Position numbers and translations under genes: made by a program
The notes under the pieces: model-generated
What the model saw: only the letters and a program-made list of their open reading frames with translations
Told to the model about the DNA's origin: nothing
Database searches by the model: none
Part shown: positions 6,333 to 7,941 of the stretch, piece after piece
How positions within the stretch are numbered: the first letter of the stretch is position 1
Layout of the letters: the number at the start of each line of letters is the position of its first letter
Origin: Firmicutes bacterium UBA1191
GTDB lineage: Bacteria > Bacillota > Clostridia > Peptostreptococcales > Anaerovoracaceae
NCBI GenBank assembly: GCA_002310095.1
Contig: DBYH01000007.1
Location: forward strand, 3,827 to 11,767
Length of the DNA: 7,941 bases
Reading direction: 5' to 3'

Positions 6333-6580
6333 TTTGTCAAAGATTCTTCGCTTTTGACACTATTATTTGGCATATTGGCGCATTCACGCTCACCTTTGTC
6401 AAAGATTCTTTTTGTTTCCCCTGTTCTTTTGACAAATGGAGAAGGGAATACTGTTATTTGCCAAAGATTCCCCGCCCTTTGCTTCTGTTTTTGACAAAAG
6501 AGCGCCGCGGCAGTCTTTTTTGTCAAAAAACCGCTTCATTTTCTCCTCCGTTTTGTCAAAACCCCAACTGCAAAGCCAAA
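6333..6580. repeat. Degenerate tandem array, 62-bp period, of TTTTGWCAAAA anchors
   Basis: Four consecutive 62-bp units (6333-6394, 6395-6456, 6457-6518, 6519-6580) fill the gap between the radical SAM and YitT-type genes. Each starts with TTTGTCAAA (TTTGCCAAA in unit 3), continued by GATTC in units 1-3; units 1 and 2 share 16 identical bases. A second anchor lies at about unit positions 33-43: TTTTGACAAA in units 2 and 3, TTTTGTCAAAA in unit 4, and a decayed TTTGGCATA in unit 1. Anchor centres at 6337, 6370, 6399, 6432, 6461, 6494, 6523 and 6556 thus alternate 33, 29, 33, 29, 33, 29 and 33 bp apart. An extra out-of-register TTTTGACAC lies at 6352. The sequence between anchors differs from unit to unit. 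Each anchor is a near-perfect odd palindrome, and neighbours in opposite orientation can pair as stems. It may be an operator array, a dispersed intergenic repeat or a set of hairpins; it is not a CRISPR with normal dimensions. Confidence 0.75.
6399..6539 (-). CDS. Possible 46-codon small ORF within the repeat array
   Basis: On the minus strand an ATG at 6539 is preceded by GGAGGAG with 3 nt between, the strongest ribosome binding site in this part of the window. It opens a 46-codon frame ending at TGA (6401-6399). The peptide starts MKRFFDKKDCRG and is rich in Lys, Ser and Asn. Because the 62-bp unit is not a multiple of three, the anchor is read in all three frames along it, giving FDKK, LSKT and CQKN. 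No family was recognised. It could be a real small protein or leader, or a chance frame created by A/T-rich repeats next to a purine-rich stretch. The stop lies 66 nt before the membrane protein start. Confidence 0.22.
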   Translation of the reverse strand: MKRFFDKKDCRGALLSKTEAKGGESLANNSIPFSICQKNRGNKKNL

Positions 6581-6587
6581 AGGCGCG

Positions 6588-7787
6588 TTATACATACCGG
6601 CAGATGTATCCGTTCACCCGGACGTCCCAGCCGGTCTCGTTTTCCTTCATTACCTCTTCGCAAAGCTGCTCAAGCTGGACGCTGCTGATATTCCTCATGT
6701 CGTCCAGGCTGTAGGCGCGTAGCGTGCGCCTGAGAAGCTGGAATACCCGTCGTCTGTCCTCGGGCATGTCCAGATACTCGTCTATGCGGGCCAGCATACG
6801 CTCGCGGTCGCTGCCAGCACCGCTGCGGTCGTCGCTGCCCGCGCTCAGTCGCCCCTCAATATCCTGAAGCAGATTGATCATGTGGTCGCTGACCAGATAA
6901 GTGGATAAGCCCTCGTCTGCCAGTTCGATCACCTTCCGTATCTCGCGCACTTTATCATCGTCACCGCAAAGAGCATACAGCCCGTCCTGCCAATCCTTGT
7001 AAAGTTCCGTCCCGGGCTTGATGGCCGCGGTCCTGACTCTGACGAAGTCAGGGTCGACGGCGTTGATCACTTCGGCAGTTCCAACGGCGTTGTCCTCTGA
7101 CAGGTCCTTTCCGCCCACGCCGGGCATGAAGTATATGCTCAGCTCGATGCCTCCCGCCTTCACGGCCTGTCCTGCGCGAATCTGCTGCTCCTGGGTGACG
7201 CCCTTGTTTATGCGCTTGAGAACAGCGTCCGAACCGCTCTCAAATCCCGAGTGGATCCTGTCCAGGCCCGCAGCCTTGAGTTCGGCGAAATCCTCAGCCG
7301 AAGAGCGTGACAGGTTCTCCGCCCTTCCGTAGGATGTGATCCTCTTCACCTGCGGAAACACCTGCCTCAGATAGATGAGCACGTCTGTCAGCCTGCCGCT
7401 GCTCAGGGCGGTGCTGTTGCCGTCCTGCAGGAAGACGTTCTCCCCGCCGGCTATGAGCCAGTTGGCGACCGTGTACATGCACTGCCTCTCGCCGTCATCT
7501 GTGAGGGAGGACAGTTCCTCGTTGATCCCGTCGATGTCCCAGCCGGGATATGCATCCGAAGCAGGACTGCCTTTGCATTCGTACTTTCTGACGCGCTCCG
7601 CCCAATACGCTATGTTGTCTATGTCGGCCCTGATGCTGTCCGCGCTGTAGGCTTTGAACTTCGTGTGCCTGTACAGCTGGCAGAACCCGCACTTGTTCCA
7701 GGTGCATCCGTTGGTCACCTGGATAAGCAGGCTGTTCGCCTCGCTCGGCGGACGTATCGGTCCGATTCTGAATACTCTGTCACTCAT
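6588..7787 (-). CDS. Radical SAM protein of unknown substrate (CX4CX2C type)
   Basis: Radical S-adenosylmethionine enzyme of 399 residues from the chosen start, or 405 from the ATG at 7805. The 4Fe-4S motif is NGCTWNKCGFCQLYR (Cys34, Cys39, Cys42 in the longer numbering), with CX4CX2C spacing instead of the textbook CX3CX2C. I recall GC-x-x-NKC-x-FC forms in a group of uncharacterised radical SAM proteins. Further barrel features are GGENVFLQDGN, KRITSYGRAENL, GLDRIHSGFESGSDAVLKRINKG and IELSIYFMPGVGG, matching the strand order of the partial TIM barrel. No second Cys cluster or B12 domain is visible. The C-terminal quarter is charged and probably helical. I prefer the ATG at 7787 because a good -10 box lies between 7805 and 7787, so the longer form would need transcription from further upstream. 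Neither ATG has a Shine-Dalgarno sequence. The stop is directly followed by the 62-bp array. Confidence 0.85.
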   Translation of the reverse strand: MSDRVFRIGPIRPPSEANSLLIQVTNGCTWNKCGFCQLYRHTKFKAYSADSIRADIDNIAYWAERVRKYECKGSPASDAYPGWDIDGINEELSSLTDDGERQCMYTVANWLIAGGENVFLQDGNSTALSSGRLTDVLIYLRQVFPQVKRITSYGRAENLSRSSAEDFAELKAAGLDRIHSGFESGSDAVLKRINKGVTQEQQIRAGQAVKAGGIELSIYFMPGVGGKDLSEDNAVGTAEVINAVDPDFVRVRTAAIKPGTELYKDWQDGLYALCGDDDKVREIRKVIELADEGLSTYLVSDHMINLLQDIEGRLSAGSDDRSGAGSDRERMLARIDEYLDMPEDRRRVFQLLRRTLRAYSLDDMRNISSVQLEQLCEEVMKENETGWDVRVNGYICRYV

Positions 7788-7793
7788 GCTGTC

Positions 7794-7821
7794 ATTATAT
7801 ATCATATGCGCAGTATATCAA
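7794..7821 (-). promoter_or_regulatory. Sigma-A-type promoter for the radical SAM gene
   Basis: On the minus strand TTGATA (7821-7816, five of six matches to TTGACA) and TATAAT (7799-7794, perfect) are separated by 16 bp. The expected transcription start, 6-7 nt beyond the -10 box, falls at 7788-7787, on or next to the ATG at 7787. The -35 box overlaps the T run of the preceding terminator, so the unit is insulated and starts afresh here. Confidence 0.6.
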
Positions 7822-7845
7822 AAGGGCGGACTTTTCAGTCCGCCC
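7820..7845 (-). terminator. Intrinsic terminator of the thiolase gene
   Basis: A perfect 9-bp stem, GGGCGGACT with AGTCCGCCC (7837-7845 and 7824-7832), encloses a GAAA tetraloop on the minus strand and is followed by TTTT (7823-7820). It begins 36 nt after the thiolase stop codon. The T run is on the minus-strand side only, so the terminator acts on the rightmost gene. Confidence 0.88.
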
Positions 7846-7881
7846 CGTTACTGTCATTCAGTCTTGCTTTTGCCTTAGAGA

Positions 7882-7941
7882 TTACTTTCTCTCTACGATG
7901 ACTGATGTTCCCATGCCGCCGCCGATGCACAGAGTTGCGAG
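7882..7941 (-). CDS. Acetyl-CoA acetyltransferase (thiolase), C-terminal end only
   Basis: Only the last 19 codons and the TAA are in the window, reading LATLCIGGGMGTSVIVERK. The CIGGGMG segment is the C-terminal active-site loop of type II (biosynthetic) thiolases, and its Cys is the catalytic base of that family. The enzyme condenses two acetyl-CoA to acetoacetyl-CoA, or does the reverse, in butyrate-type fermentation or fatty acid degradation. The rest of the gene lies beyond the right edge, so substrate range and neighbours cannot be judged. A strong terminator follows, separating it from the radical SAM gene. Confidence 0.88.
   Translation of the reverse strand, partial: LATLCIGGGMGTSVIVERK

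Noticed and set aside
6381..6402. Promoter for the YitT-type gene using an anchor TTGACA as -35
   Set aside because: No acceptable -10 hexamer lies 16-18 bp downstream on the minus strand (GCCAAT at 17 bp), so I could not support a specific promoter.
6329..6526. A 65-codon minus-strand frame overlapping the YitT-type start by ATGA
   Set aside because: Its product is mostly translated repeat anchors and no convincing ribosome binding site was seen. It is noted only because the overlap might matter for coupling.
6488..6530. Terminator for the radical SAM gene formed by two array anchors
   Set aside because: The anchors can pair in a long A/T stem with a 2-nt bulge, but there is no compact GC stem followed by a clean T run. 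A weak GCC-TTTT-GGC hairpin just after the stop at 6588 is too short to call.
6333..6580. CRISPR array
   Set aside because: Anchors are only about 9-14 bp, vary in orientation and centre base, and sit at alternating 33/29-bp spacing. No cas gene is present in the window.
6436..6714. A 92-codon plus-strand frame through the array into the radical SAM gene
   Set aside because: The second half is antisense to the conserved radical SAM C-terminus and the first half is repeat; there is no ribosome binding site.

Overview
All real genes in this window lie on the minus strand and read from the right end towards the left. The base composition is moderately GC-rich. Clear AGGAG-type ribosome binding sites and very short gene gaps occur in the left half. 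The content is a two-subunit indolepyruvate:ferredoxin oxidoreductase, a phenylacetate-CoA ligase, an aromatic-type aminotransferase, a YitT-type membrane protein and a thiolase. Together this suggests a strictly anaerobic, amino-acid-using member of the Clostridia/Firmicutes. That placement is inferred from gene content, not from a marker-gene comparison.

Layout in transcription order, right to left. (1) The last 19 codons of a thiolase, followed by a strong intrinsic terminator. (2) A radical SAM protein of unknown substrate with a CX4CX2C cluster motif. It has its own sigma-A-like promoter, placed so that the mRNA may be nearly leaderless. (3) A 255-bp intergenic stretch filled by a degenerate tandem array with a 62-bp period, built from the near-palindrome TTTTGWCAAAA. 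(4) A YitT/YczE-type membrane protein whose start codon touches the array, then a small terminator. (5) An extended -10 promoter and a leader with a hairpin. (6) A tight cluster iorA - iorB - paaK - aminotransferase - glnS with gaps of 10, 6, 13 and 3 nt; glnS runs off the left edge.

The iorA-iorB-paaK-aminotransferase cluster forms a complete chemical path between aromatic amino acids and arylacetates: amino acid <-> arylpyruvate (aminotransferase) <-> arylacetyl-CoA (IorAB, ferredoxin-linked) <-> arylacetate (CoA ligase). It could run oxidatively, as in aromatic amino acid fermentation. It could also run reductively, salvaging arylacetates to make Phe, Tyr or Trp. The AMP-forming ligase and the adjacent glutaminyl-tRNA synthetase make the biosynthetic reading worth testing.

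The least explained structure is the 62-bp-period array at about 6333-6580. Its short anchors are conserved while the sequence between them is largely unlike, and anchor centres alternate 33 and 29 bp apart, about three helical turns on average. It also holds a short reading frame with a very good ribosome binding site.
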